Shown here: positions 38,692 through 45,688 of the stretch, one piece after another
How positions within the stretch are numbered: position 1 is the stretch's first letter
How the letters are laid out: each line of letters opens with the position of its first letter
DNA from: Zetaproteobacteria bacterium
GTDB lineage: Bacteria; Pseudomonadota; Zetaproteobacteria; Mariprofundales; Mariprofundaceae
Direction of reading: 5' to 3'
Length of the DNA: 46,073 bases
NCBI GenBank assembly: GCA_002753275.1
Contig: PEAA01000004.1
Coordinates: forward strand, 41,326-87,398
The notes under the pieces: generated by a model
Seen by the model: the letters and a program-made list of their open reading frames with translations, nothing else
The model's database searches: none
Told to the model about the DNA's origin: nothing
Position numbers and translations under genes: made by a program

Positions 38692-38940
38692 TCATGAAGT
38701 GGTGAGTTTGGTCGCGCAAAATCTCTCGAAAGCAGTGCGTGGATTTTTATGCGCATACATTGAAATTTCAAGCAGTTCGGTCGATTGATTTAAAAATATG
38801 TTGAAATGGTTAAGTTGTTCAAGATTAAAATTGTCAATCTGAGGGTGGAGTGGGCTGAGCCAATGTTCCAGTTCAGTCATGCCTAACCGATTGATTCGAT
38901 ATACGATCGCTTTTTTGATTAAAATTGATGGGTCGTTCAT
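38692..38940 (-). CDS. sdhE: SdhE-like FAD assembly factor (DUF339 family), divergent
   Basis: This 82-residue protein looks like a divergent SdhE/SDH5 family member. AIVYRINRLGMTELEHWLSPL aligns with the RGMRELD region of E. coli SdhE, and FNLEQLNHFNIFLNQSTELLEI aligns with the second half of the family domain. The conserved RG-x-x-E motif reads RLGMTE, so the Arg-Gly pair is interrupted by Leu. SdhE helps attach FAD covalently to SdhA. Its place 18 bases after sdhB, on the same strand, is strong support for the role. No clear ribosome site precedes the ATG. Confidence 0.72.
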   Translation of the reverse strand: MNDPSILIKKAIVYRINRLGMTELEHWLSPLHPQIDNFNLEQLNHFNIFLNQSTELLEISMYAHKNPRTAFERFCATKLTTS

Positions 38941-38958
38941 GAGTCGAGGGAGGTTTGA

Positions 38959-39693
38959 TTAACCTTTGCGTTCAACAATGGCTCGTTTAATTTCATTGAT
39001 CGCCTTGGTTGGGTTCAACGATTTAGGGCAGGCTTGCATACAGTTCATGATTTGATGACAACGGTAGAGTTTAAAGTTGTCTTCAAGGTGCTCAAGCCTT
39101 TCTTCGGTTGCTTCATCGCGTGAATCTTGGATCCATCGGTTGGCTTGTAAAAGGGTCGCAGGGCCCAAAAACTTATCGCCATTCCACCACCATGATGGGC
39201 AGGATGTTGTGCAACAGCCACACAAGATGCATTCATAGAGTCCATTGAGTTGTTGGCGCTCGCGGGGTGTTTGTAAATGCTCATGTTCGGGCGTGGGTGT
39301 TGTGGTCTGCATCCACGGTTTGATGGAGCGGTATTGGTCAAAGAAGTGGGTCATGTCGACGACCAAATCGCGAATGACAGACATGCCTGGGAGTGGACGG
39401 ATTTCGATGGGTTGTTTCAGCCCTTCGATGGGGGTGATGCAAGCCAATCCATTGACTCCGTTGATATTTACTCCATCTGAACCACATACGCCTTCGCCGC
39501 ATGAACGACGATAGGTGAGGGTGTTGTCTTGATGCCATTTGATGCTATTGAGTGCATCAAGAAGTTTCATGCCAGACTTGTTAATTGTCACATGGAATCG
39601 CTGCATGATCGGTTTTTTACCCTGTTCGGGATGGTAACGGAAAATGTCGAGGGTGATCGTGGTTCCTAATGTTGTTGTAGGGCCATCTGTCAT
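38959..39693 (-). CDS. sdhB: Succinate dehydrogenase iron-sulfur subunit
   Basis: SdhB passes electrons from the flavin of SdhA to quinone. The 244-residue protein has an N-terminal ferredoxin domain with the [2Fe-2S] ligands in [20 protein letters not shown] followed by NGLAC, and a C-terminal domain with [17 protein letters not shown] and [17 protein letters not shown] for the [4Fe-4S] and [3Fe-4S] clusters. The ATG shares one base with the sdhA stop (TAATG), so the two are tightly coupled. sdhE follows 18 bases downstream. Confidence 0.97.
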   Translation of the reverse strand: MTDGPTTTLGTTITLDIFRYHPEQGKKPIMQRFHVTINKSGMKLLDALNSIKWHQDNTLTYRRSCGEGVCGSDGVNINGVNGLACITPIEGLKQPIEIRPLPGMSVIRDLVVDMTHFFDQYRSIKPWMQTTTPTPEHEHLQTPRERQQLNGLYECILCGCCTTSCPSWWWNGDKFLGPATLLQANRWIQDSRDEATEERLEHLEDNFKLYRCHQIMNCMQACPKSLNPTKAINEIKRAIVERKG

Positions 39694-41489
39694 TAGTAGA
39701 CTCGTGTTTTGGGTGGAAATGTCGCAACGCTTATAGGTGCTGTGCGTACAGGCTTGTAGTGCAACTGTATCTGATGATCTTTGAGGGATGCCAGGGTATG
39801 TTTCATCCAGTGTGCATCATCTCGCTCAGGGAAATCATCGCGGGCGTGGGCTCCGCGGGACTCTTCTCTGGCTAATGCGCTTGTGGCAGTGATGCGTGCC
39901 AGTGCCAGGAGATGTTCCAGTTCCAACGCTTCGATCAGAGCTGTGTTGAATAAGTAACTCTGATCTTCAATGTAAACATTTTCAAGTTGTTTTGCCAATG
40001 CTTCAAGTTTTTCAACCCCTTCACGCATGACATCATGGGTACGGTAAACACTGAAATGATCTTGCATTAAGGTCTGCATGGTGATTCTAAAGTCATAGGT
40101 TGAAAGGCTGGTGTCAGTTTTCTTTCCCTTGAGCCATTTCGAAATACGGTGGAAGCCGCGTTGCCAGCAATCAGGATCAAGGGTGGCGTGGTATTGCTGT
40201 TGCTCTAATTGTTTCATGATCTGTTTGGCACACGCCTTACCAAATACAATGATTTCAAGCAGTGAGTTTCCACCGAGTCGATTGGCGCCATGAACAGAGG
40301 CGCAGGCCGCTTCACCAATTGCATAGAGCCCCGAAATAACCTTTTCATGCTGTTGATCATCGGCGATGACCACCTCTGTCCAGCGATTGGTAGGAATCCC
40401 TCCCATGGTGTAGTGGGTGGTAGGGACGACGGGAATAGGGGCGTGGATACAATCGACACCAGCAAAGCGCATGGCAAGTTCGTGGATGTTGGGGAGTCGC
40501 TCACGAATGAGCGTTTCGCCCAGGTGATCGAGCTTGAGTAAAACATGATCTTTCGCTGGACCACATCCGCGTCCTTCGCGTATTTCGATGGCAATGGCAC
40601 GAGAGACGACATCGCGGCTGGCAAGGTCTTTGGCAGTAGGTGCATAGCGTTCCATAAAACGTTCGCCATCGGCATTAATTAAATAGCCACCCTCTCCGCG
40701 GACGCTTTCAGAGATAAGTGGCCCAACCCCCGCAATGCCAGTGGGATGGAATTGAAAAAATTCCATATCCTCCATTTGTAACCCTGCTTGTAGAATCAGC
40801 CCACCGCCATCCCCAGTGCAGATGTGTGCATTGGTGGTAGTTTTAAAGACTCGTCCAGCCCCCCCAGTCGCCAATACCACAGATTTGGCCTGAAAAACAT
40901 GGTGCTGTCCTTGTGCGATATCCCAGGCCATCACACCATGACACCCCCCATCTTGCATGAGGAGATCTAGTGCCATGAACTCTTCAAAAAAATGGGTGCC
41001 AACTTTAAGGTTTTGTTGATACATGGTTTGTAAAATGGCGTGCCCCGTGCGATCTGCAGCTGCACAAGTGCGTGTCGCTTGCCCCCCTGTACCAAATTGA
41101 CGGGATTGGCCACCAAAGGGGCGTTGATAGATATGCCCAGACTCTGTGCGAGAGAAAGGGACACCGTAGTGTTCAAGCTCAAGTACAGCTTTGGGTGCTG
41201 CCCTGCACATATATTCAATAGCATCTTGATCACCTAAATAGTCGGATCCTTTTACGGTGTCATACATATGCCAGTGCCAGTGGTCATCGTTCTCATTGCC
41301 AAGGGCTGCATTCATACCACCTTGCGCGGCAACGGTGTGTGAGCGTGTCGGAAGCACTTTGCTGATCACCGCTACACGGAGATCTTGTTCGGCAAGTTGA
41401 AGTGCGCAGCGAAGACCGGCGCCGCCAGCACCAATGATAACAACATCATGAAAGTGATGGATGATCTCTGGATTGGATAGATAGCCCAT
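39693..41489 (-). CDS. sdhA: Succinate dehydrogenase flavoprotein subunit
   Basis: SdhA oxidises succinate to fumarate. The 598-residue protein has the FAD dinucleotide-binding motif [20 protein letters not shown], the FAD-attachment histidine region [20 protein letters not shown], the catalytic stretch [20 protein letters not shown], and YTMGGIPTN and [16 protein letters not shown] near the C-terminal third. The length is normal. It lies between sdhD (three bases upstream) and sdhB (one-base overlap). The SDH layout C-D-A-B matches that of E. coli. Confidence 0.98.
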   Translation of the reverse strand: MGYLSNPEIIHHFHDVVIIGAGGAGLRCALQLAEQDLRVAVISKVLPTRSHTVAAQGGMNAALGNENDDHWHWHMYDTVKGSDYLGDQDAIEYMCRAAPKAVLELEHYGVPFSRTESGHIYQRPFGGQSRQFGTGGQATRTCAAADRTGHAILQTMYQQNLKVGTHFFEEFMALDLLMQDGGCHGVMAWDIAQGQHHVFQAKSVVLATGGAGRVFKTTTNAHICTGDGGGLILQAGLQMEDMEFFQFHPTGIAGVGPLISESVRGEGGYLINADGERFMERYAPTAKDLASRDVVSRAIAIEIREGRGCGPAKDHVLLKLDHLGETLIRERLPNIHELAMRFAGVDCIHAPIPVVPTTHYTMGGIPTNRWTEVVIADDQQHEKVISGLYAIGEAACASVHGANRLGGNSLLEIIVFGKACAKQIMKQLEQQQYHATLDPDCWQRGFHRISKWLKGKKTDTSLSTYDFRITMQTLMQDHFSVYRTHDVMREGVEKLEALAKQLENVYIEDQSYLFNTALIEALELEHLLALARITATSALAREESRGAHARDDFPERDDAHWMKHTLASLKDHQIQLHYKPVRTAPISVATFPPKTRVY

Positions 41490-41492
41490 GTG

Positions 41493-41879
41493 TTACACTC
41501 CAATTTGCCAAACAATGGATAGCAATAACAGCGTGATGGCAACCGTTGTGATTAAGAGGAATGTCGAGGCCAGCCGTCGTCGCATGGGGGTGTGCAGATA
41601 GTCATCTGTAATCGCTTTGATGCCAATAGCGCCATGAATCATAAATGCCAGAATTGCTAAGCTGAGGATGATAGAGAGCCATGGGGTGTAGAGCGTGCCG
41701 GTTGGCATTTCAGCCTGTTGAAAGAGTGTGTATGGAATGAGTCCATCACGAATTGCAATAAGAATGAACAATGTCGTGGGGAGAATGAACAGCAATACCA
41801 ATGCGCTGATGCGTTGCCAAAGCCATTCGTGCATGCCCGAATGTGGATTGTTTAAGGTTCGTTTTAGAGCCATAGCCAT
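41493..41879 (-). CDS. sdhD: Succinate dehydrogenase membrane anchor subunit SdhD
   Basis: This anchor subunit of about 128 residues has three membrane helices. HEWLWQRISALVLLFILP carries the Arg near the quinone site. FMIHGAIGIKAITDDYL carries the haem-ligand type His and the conserved Asp-Tyr pair. The start is one of two nearby ATGs (41879 or 41873), both inside the sdhC 3' end; a longer upstream frame lies wholly within sdhC and was rejected. It overlaps sdhC by about 16 bases and precedes sdhA by three. Confidence 0.88.
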   Translation of the reverse strand: MAMALKRTLNNPHSGMHEWLWQRISALVLLFILPTTLFILIAIRDGLIPYTLFQQAEMPTGTLYTPWLSIILSLAILAFMIHGAIGIKAITDDYLHTPMRRRLASTFLLITTVAITLLLLSIVWQIGV

Positions 41880-42271
41880 GTTCCAAGGGTGATTGCAGAT
41901 AGAGGAATAGTCCAAAGTACCAGGTTGGCAGATTGCTTCATCCTTTCGCGGGATTCACCGATGCCGTAATCCAATAAAAGAAAGCGCAGGCCATTGCTCC
42001 AGTGGTAGGTGGCTGTGATGCCAAAAAGCCATAGAAAAAGGGTGCCTTGCCATGAACGCATCCAGTCGATGGTGATAAATAGGTTTTCAGTGTTGGAGAT
42101 GATATAACTAAATAGATAAATCGATACCAACATGGAGATGATTAACATGCCCCCCGATATGCGATGCAAAATGCTGGCAATCATGGTGGTTTGCCAACGG
42201 TAGATAGAGAGTCGGGGCGATTGTGGGCGCGATGACGACGATGCGTGGTGGTGTGGGTGGGTTGGCATCAT
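41864..42271 (-). CDS. sdhC: Succinate dehydrogenase cytochrome b556 subunit SdhC
   Basis: This 135-residue membrane anchor has RPQSPRLSIYRWQTTMIASI and LHRISGGML, the usual SdhC quinone-site stretch with Ser and Arg, and the haem-ligand His in TYHWSNGLRFLLLDYG. Three membrane helices are visible. The N-terminus is rich in His and Ser (PTHPHHHASSSS), which is unusual but outside the membrane part. Its ATG overlaps the nnrD stop as ATGA, so the sdh genes are coupled to a nucleotide-repair gene upstream. Confidence 0.93.
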   Translation of the reverse strand: MMPTHPHHHASSSSRPQSPRLSIYRWQTTMIASILHRISGGMLIISMLVSIYLFSYIISNTENLFITIDWMRSWQGTLFLWLFGITATYHWSNGLRFLLLDYGIGESRERMKQSANLVLWTIPLSAITLGTWLWL

Positions 42272-43185
42272 TGCCTCACATTATCATCGTGGTGGGTCGT
42301 TGCAAGCAGTGCATTGCGTTGTTGATGAATAAGGGCCGCAAGTTCGCCTGCATGAAACCATTGGTCAGATTCACCGGCAAGGGCGTGCAAGGCCACGGCG
42401 GCTGGCAGTGTGATTGCAACGCTGGCGGCGTGTTCGCCCGCTTTTACCATCGCAGCGATGACTCCCGCTAATACATCGCCAGTTCCTGCACGGGCGAGGT
42501 TGGGATTGCCAAAGGGGCAGTGCCAGAGGCTGTTTGAAGGGGATGCGATGAGTGTGTTTGCCCCTTTAAGGACGACCCAGCACTGAAACTTGTTGGCGAG
42601 TTTGCGGATGCTTTGGGAGCGGTTGGCGATGATTTCGTGGCTGGAACAGTGAAGTAAACGGGCGGCCTCACCGTGGTGAGGTGTTAAAATGGTAAGGTGG
42701 GTTCGCATGGTGAGTTGTTGCACCAAGCTCTCCTTTTGGGCAAGGGTGTTGAGGGCATCGGCATCGACAATTAAAGGGGTCGGAAACGCAATCAGTTGAG
42801 AGAGTGTGTCGGCATGCGCATGCCCCCAGCCTGGGCCTGCAACCAGGGTCGAGGATTTGGATTTTATCTGTTGCCAGTTAAAGGTTGTTTGTGGGTGAAC
42901 CATGGTGGCAAGTTGATGGGTGGCGATGATGGGGTAAACATCTTCCGTACAGACGATGCTGACGAGGCCGGCTCCTGCAGCCATGGCGCCCAGGGCGCTC
43001 AGTTGCGGGGCACCAGCAAATCCGGTTGAGCCACCAAAAATCCATACATGGCCGCGTTGATATTTGTGAATGTCAGCACGCATTTTTGGCAATGCAGCTT
43101 GGATGTCGGCAACGGTAATGGTGTGTGTCGATTCGATGGGTTGAATATCACATACGGTTTGTCTGCTCGAATTTGAGATGGGCAT
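42268..43185 (-). CDS. nnrD: ADP-dependent NAD(P)H-hydrate dehydratase (stand-alone NnrD)
   Basis: NnrD repairs hydrated NAD(P)H to the usable coenzyme. The 305-residue protein has the ribokinase-like dehydratase domain: DIHKYQRGHVWIFGGSTGFAGAP, VAGPGWG, LIVDADALNTLA, LTPHHGEAARLL and the nucleotide-binding NLARAGTGDVLAGVIAAMV. In many bacteria it is fused to the epimerase domain (NnrE), but that N-terminal domain is absent here and no epimerase gene is in the window. GGAGG lies 12 bases before ATG 43185, a long spacing. The stop overlaps the sdhC start, and the NuoE-like gene diverges only 17 bases away. Confidence 0.92.
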   Translation of the reverse strand: MPISNSSRQTVCDIQPIESTHTITVADIQAALPKMRADIHKYQRGHVWIFGGSTGFAGAPQLSALGAMAAGAGLVSIVCTEDVYPIIATHQLATMVHPQTTFNWQQIKSKSSTLVAGPGWGHAHADTLSQLIAFPTPLIVDADALNTLAQKESLVQQLTMRTHLTILTPHHGEAARLLHCSSHEIIANRSQSIRKLANKFQCWVVLKGANTLIASPSNSLWHCPFGNPNLARAGTGDVLAGVIAAMVKAGEHAASVAITLPAAVALHALAGESDQWFHAGELAALIHQQRNALLATTHHDDNVRQ

Positions 43186-43202
43186 GCGTTAGTGTTGCCT
43201 CC

Positions 43203-43622
43203 ATGCAGAATCATTCATTGAGTCGATTAATTTCCGAGAGTGTGCAGCAATGCCCTTATCCACGCAAGGCGGTCTATGCGCTCGCTTTATTACAAGATTT
43301 AAAAGCTGCAGGTTATTTGATTGATCGCTCTGTACTGCATCTCGTTAATCAGCGCTTTGACAGCACGCTCTCTTTAGAATCGCTGCCTACCTTTTTTATA
43401 GAGGTTGGTGAGGAGCGTGTGAAGCTGTGTTCAGGCTCTGTTTGTCGTTACCATGGTTATGATCGGTTGCGTGGTCAGTTGTTGCAACAGGGTGTGGAGG
43501 TGCAATCCACACCCTGCATGGGGCGATGTCATGCGCCGCCTGTTGCCAATGTTGCTGAGAAGGTTATTGAGCAGGCGAACCTCGAAATATGCCTCGAAAC
43601 ATGCCGGTTGGTGATGCGATAG
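43203..43622 (+). CDS. NuoE-like thioredoxin-fold [2Fe-2S] protein
   Basis: This 139-residue protein resembles the NuoE/HoxE 24-kDa subunit. A helical N-terminus (YPRKAVYALALLQDLKAAGYL) precedes a thioredoxin-like fold with the four cluster cysteines CSGSVC (C-x4-C) and CMGRC (C-x3-C), followed by APPVANV. NuoE normally receives electrons from the NADH-oxidising subunit NuoF. No nuoF or other dehydrogenase gene is adjacent, so the electron partner is unknown. The start was set at ATG 43203. There is no visible ribosome site, and only 17 bases separate it from the divergent nnrD start, so the promoter must overlap one of the genes. Confidence 0.8.
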   Translation: MQNHSLSRLISESVQQCPYPRKAVYALALLQDLKAAGYLIDRSVLHLVNQRFDSTLSLESLPTFFIEVGEERVKLCSGSVCRYHGYDRLRGQLLQQGVEVQSTPCMGRCHAPPVANVAEKVIEQANLEICLETCRLVMR

Positions 43623-43630
43623 CGTGTGCT

Positions 43631-43660
43631 TATAGCGGGGGGTGATAGCTATAGGTTTTT
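43631..43660. terminator. Weak hairpin between convergent genes
   Basis: TATAGC (43631-43636) and GCTATA (43648-43653) can pair around an 11-base G-rich loop, and GG-TTTTT follows on the plus strand. It lies between the convergent 3' ends of the NuoE-like gene and rsmE and overlaps the rsmE stop region. The stem is short and AT-rich. Confidence 0.35.
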
Positions 43661-44407
43661 GGCCATGAGCAGGCATTGTACGGCCGCAAGTAGGGCGGGA
43701 GCCGCAGTTTCGGTACGCATGATGCGGGAGCCAAATCGAATGGGGTTGCAGCCAAGTTGTGTCAATTTTTCGATGTCCAGGTCGGACCAGCCGCCCTCAG
43801 GGCCAATGGCAAGCGTGACCGGTTGCTGTTGTTTGACGCATGATTGAAGATCATTCCAGTGATCGCCAAAGTGGGGGTGCAATAGGTATCCGTGGCCTTG
43901 TATCTGGATTTGTTCGATGCTGGGTGACCATGATATTTGAGGGATGCGGGTGCGCCCGGATTGCTCGGCAGCCTCGATGACAATCTTATTCCATCGCGTC
44001 AATCGCTCGGCAATCTTAGCCTCACCCTTGAGGATGAACTGCGCCCGTTCTGAGGAGGTGATTTGAAAACTCGCTGCGCCAAGTTCGGTTCCCTTTTGTA
44101 AAACGGTTTCGATTTTATCGCGATTGTTGGCACACTGAATAATATGGACTGGGACGGCGAGCTCCCGTTCAACTTGCGTAAACGCAAGTACGGTGCATTG
44201 AGTATCATTTTTTGCTAGATGCTCAATTTGGGCAAGGTATTCCCCCCCTTCACCATTGAAAAGTATGATGTGGTCGTCTTTGTGTAGGCGCATGACCATG
44301 CGGAGGTAATGCCCTTGATCGGCATCCAAGGAGAGTGATTTCCCCAATGTGATGGCTTGATGGCTGTAGAGGCGGCATCGGACTTTGATATGTGTTTCAG
44401 TTTTCAT
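43649..44407 (-). CDS. rsmE: 16S rRNA m3U1498 methyltransferase
   Basis: RsmE methylates U1498 of 16S rRNA. The 252-residue protein has a PUA-like N-terminal domain (LDADQGHYLRMVMRLHKDDHIILFNGEGGEY) and a SPOUT C-terminal domain with the knot motifs LAIGPEGGWSDLDIE and IRFGSRIMRTETAAPALLAAVQ. KGTELGAASFQITSSERAQF is also typical. The start is ATG 44407; the frame is open farther upstream but the extra residues do not look like family sequence. No strong ribosome site is visible. The gene is divergent from the UbiC-like gene. Confidence 0.95.
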   Translation of the reverse strand: MKTETHIKVRCRLYSHQAITLGKSLSLDADQGHYLRMVMRLHKDDHIILFNGEGGEYLAQIEHLAKNDTQCTVLAFTQVERELAVPVHIIQCANNRDKIETVLQKGTELGAASFQITSSERAQFILKGEAKIAERLTRWNKIVIEAAEQSGRTRIPQISWSPSIEQIQIQGHGYLLHPHFGDHWNDLQSCVKQQQPVTLAIGPEGGWSDLDIEKLTQLGCNPIRFGSRIMRTETAAPALLAAVQCLLMAKNL

Positions 44408-44499
44408 GCACGAAGTTCGCCCGATTTGGTGGCAAACTGCAAGCGATGATTTCATCATTCATCACTTGACCCTATGGGTTGAACGATCAATATTCGCGC

Positions 44500-45060
44500 A
44501 TGTTTTTCGGTTCATTAAATGATCAAGTGTGGGTTCCGGTACGGCAATGGAAGTTGTCTGATGTGGCTGTGGCAGATGACGCGCGTGCGCGTGTTTTAAC
44601 CACCGTGGGTTCGCTTACGCGGATGCTTGAGCGCGAGTTTGATATGCCGCTGAAAGTTGAGGTGGAAGAACAGTTTATTGATCATAGTGATGCGATGGAA
44701 TCGATGCTGCTTGCCTGTGCCAACGGGACGATGTCACTGCGGCGCAAGGTTGCGCTTCTTTATAAAAAACAGGTGATGTTTGAAGCAGAATCGGTCTTGC
44801 CTTTGCAAGATATTCATATGGATCTTATGGCTGATTTGGAGCGAGGCGAAATTCCGTTGGGTAGTTTGTTGATGGATCGAGGGATGTCACTTTCAAGAAC
44901 GGATTTGAGCATTACGCAAATTGTGGGCGAGCCACCTTTTCGTGGCCGTTGGGCGCGGCAATCGATATTGAAATCGCATCTGGGTACAACGGCACTTGTC
45001 GTTGAGGTCTTTCATGCACTTTTGTGGCAGAAGTTGGCACAAAAAGGTGCTGTGCGTTAA
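44500..45060 (+). CDS. UbiC-like (chorismate--pyruvate lyase fold) protein with altered active site
   Basis: This protein of about 186 residues aligns with UbiC, which splits chorismate into 4-hydroxybenzoate and pyruvate for ubiquinone. Matching stretches are LTTVGSLTRMLEREF, SVLPL, IPLGSLLMD and a final LVVEVFHALLW. The active-site Glu (E. coli Glu155) is kept as Glu169. The product-binding Arg76 of the E. coli enzyme, normally in A-x-R-x-V-x-P, is Glu97 here (FEAESVLP). It may therefore be a divergent lyase, or it may have another ligand. ATG 44500 was chosen; TTG 44479 would add seven residues. Neither has a ribosome site. It lies 51 bases before ssrA. Confidence 0.7.
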   Translation: MFFGSLNDQVWVPVRQWKLSDVAVADDARARVLTTVGSLTRMLEREFDMPLKVEVEEQFIDHSDAMESMLLACANGTMSLRRKVALLYKKQVMFEAESVLPLQDIHMDLMADLERGEIPLGSLLMDRGMSLSRTDLSITQIVGEPPFRGRWARQSILKSHLGTTALVVEVFHALLWQKLAQKGAVR

Positions 45061-45067
45061 TTCCTGT

Positions 45068-45094
45068 TTGAATTTTATGGAAGTGTGCTATGGT
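45068..45094 (+). promoter_or_regulatory. Candidate ssrA promoter (TTGAAT - 15 bp - TGC-TATGGT)
   Basis: TTGAAT (45068-45073) precedes TATGGT (45089-45094), which has the extended -10 TGC immediately before it. Transcription would start near 45101, about ten bases before the mature tmRNA 5' end. The spacing is short, but the extended -10 compensates. Confidence 0.45.
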
Positions 45095-45111
45095 GCGCCA
45101 GTTCGAAATTT

Positions 45112-45461
45112 GGGGGCGACCGGTTTCGACGGAGATTCTGAACCCTTTGGGGCATGCCGGGTTGTTGGTCCCGTAAAAAGCTGACATTGCATATAATTGC
45201 AAACGACGACGTAGAACTAGCTTACGCTGCGTAAGTTACCCCGCTCTTGAGGTGTCCATCCATTGGGAATCCGGGGTCATTTAGATGGAATCGTCACATA
45301 GGGCTGGAGACTCGAGGTCTTGTGGATTAAACAGTTTCGAATCGACTTGAGGGATACTTTGTCCATTTGGTTTTTCTCAAGTGCTGCTCAAATGGAATAA
45401 GCATGTAGAACCATTGGCTGATGGTTTTCGGACGCGGGTTCAACTCCCGCCGCCTCCACCA
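45112..45461 (+). ncRNA. ssrA: Transfer-messenger RNA (tmRNA)
   Basis: The 350-base RNA begins GGGGGCGACCGGTTTCGACGG and ends in GGTTCAACTCCCGCCGCCTCCACCA without a CCA gap. The first seven bases GGGGGCG pair with the seven before the discriminator A (CGCCTCC) to form the tRNA-like acceptor stem, with one G-U pair. The T-loop sequence GGTTCAACTCC is canonical. The single-piece form is used, not the permuted two-piece form. A resume codon and a tag frame are present at 45199-45234. tmRNA frees stalled ribosomes and tags the incomplete protein for proteolysis with SmpB. The 3' end is a known hotspot for island integration, and accessory-looking sequence follows. Confidence 0.97.
45199..45234 (+). 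other. tmRNA tag reading frame (ANDDVELAYAA)
   Basis: The frame GCA AAC GAC GAC GTA GAA CTA GCT TAC GCT GCG TAA encodes the tag ANDDVELAYAA. It starts at the resume codon GCA and ends with the Ala-Ala recognised by ClpXP-type proteases. The AND start is the common proteobacterial opening, and the rest is lineage-specific. Confidence 0.93.
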
Positions 45462-45488
45462 ACTAAGCATCCGAGGATGCACCAGAAG

Positions 45489-45521
45489 AGCCAGTAAGCC
45501 TTGTGTTTGCTGGCTTTTTTC
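45489..45521 (+). terminator. Rho-independent terminator of ssrA
   Basis: AGCCAGTAA (45489-45497) pairs with TTGCTGGCT (45507-45515), with one G-T pair, around a nine-base loop, and is followed by TTTTT. It lies 28 bases beyond the tmRNA CCA end. A smaller hairpin, GCATCCGAGGATGC (45467-45480), sits between the two. Confidence 0.88.
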
Positions 45522-45554
45522 TTTTCTGTTAGTCCGATGCTGTCCGGTGAAATA

Positions 45555-45583
45555 CAGTAACATTCGACATTTTATGCAGTAAC
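45555..45583 (+). repeat. Direct repeat CAGTAAC x2, 22-bp period, upstream of the fic locus
   Basis: CAGTAAC occurs at 45555-45561 and 45577-45583, 22 bp apart from start to start (about two helical turns). It lies immediately upstream of the small ORF that precedes fic. It could be an operator of the fic transcript. Confidence 0.4.
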
Positions 45584-45604
45584 TTTTACCTGAGGAAGCT
45601 ACGA

Positions 45605-45688
45605 ATGAACACGAATGGGCATAACTTACTGAATTTTAAAGATTGTGGGGGAGGTTTTTCCCGCAAATGCTCCAGGAGCGTTATATGA
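45605..45688 (+). CDS. 27-residue ORF coupled to the fic gene
   Basis: ATG 45605 has a good ribosome site (GAGG eight bases upstream, in TGAGGAAGCTACGAATG). The frame runs 27 codons to a TGA that overlaps the fic ATG as ATGA. The peptide begins [18 protein letters not shown] and is basic at the end; no family is recognised. It could be a leader or coupling peptide, or the remnant of a small antitoxin-like gene. It is too short to judge by codon use. Confidence 0.4.
   Translation: MNTNGHNLLNFKDCGGGFSRKCSRSVI

Noticed and set aside
43125-43202. NuoE-like gene starting at 43125
   Set aside because: This would overlap the divergent nnrD 5' end by about 60 bases. ATG 43203 leaves a short intergenic gap and starts close to the expected family N-terminus.
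45327-45563. Minus-strand frame of 78 codons reading WWRRRELNPRPK
   Set aside because: It lies antisense to the tmRNA 3' end. The phrase is a well-known false translation of the tRNA-like end and not a gene.
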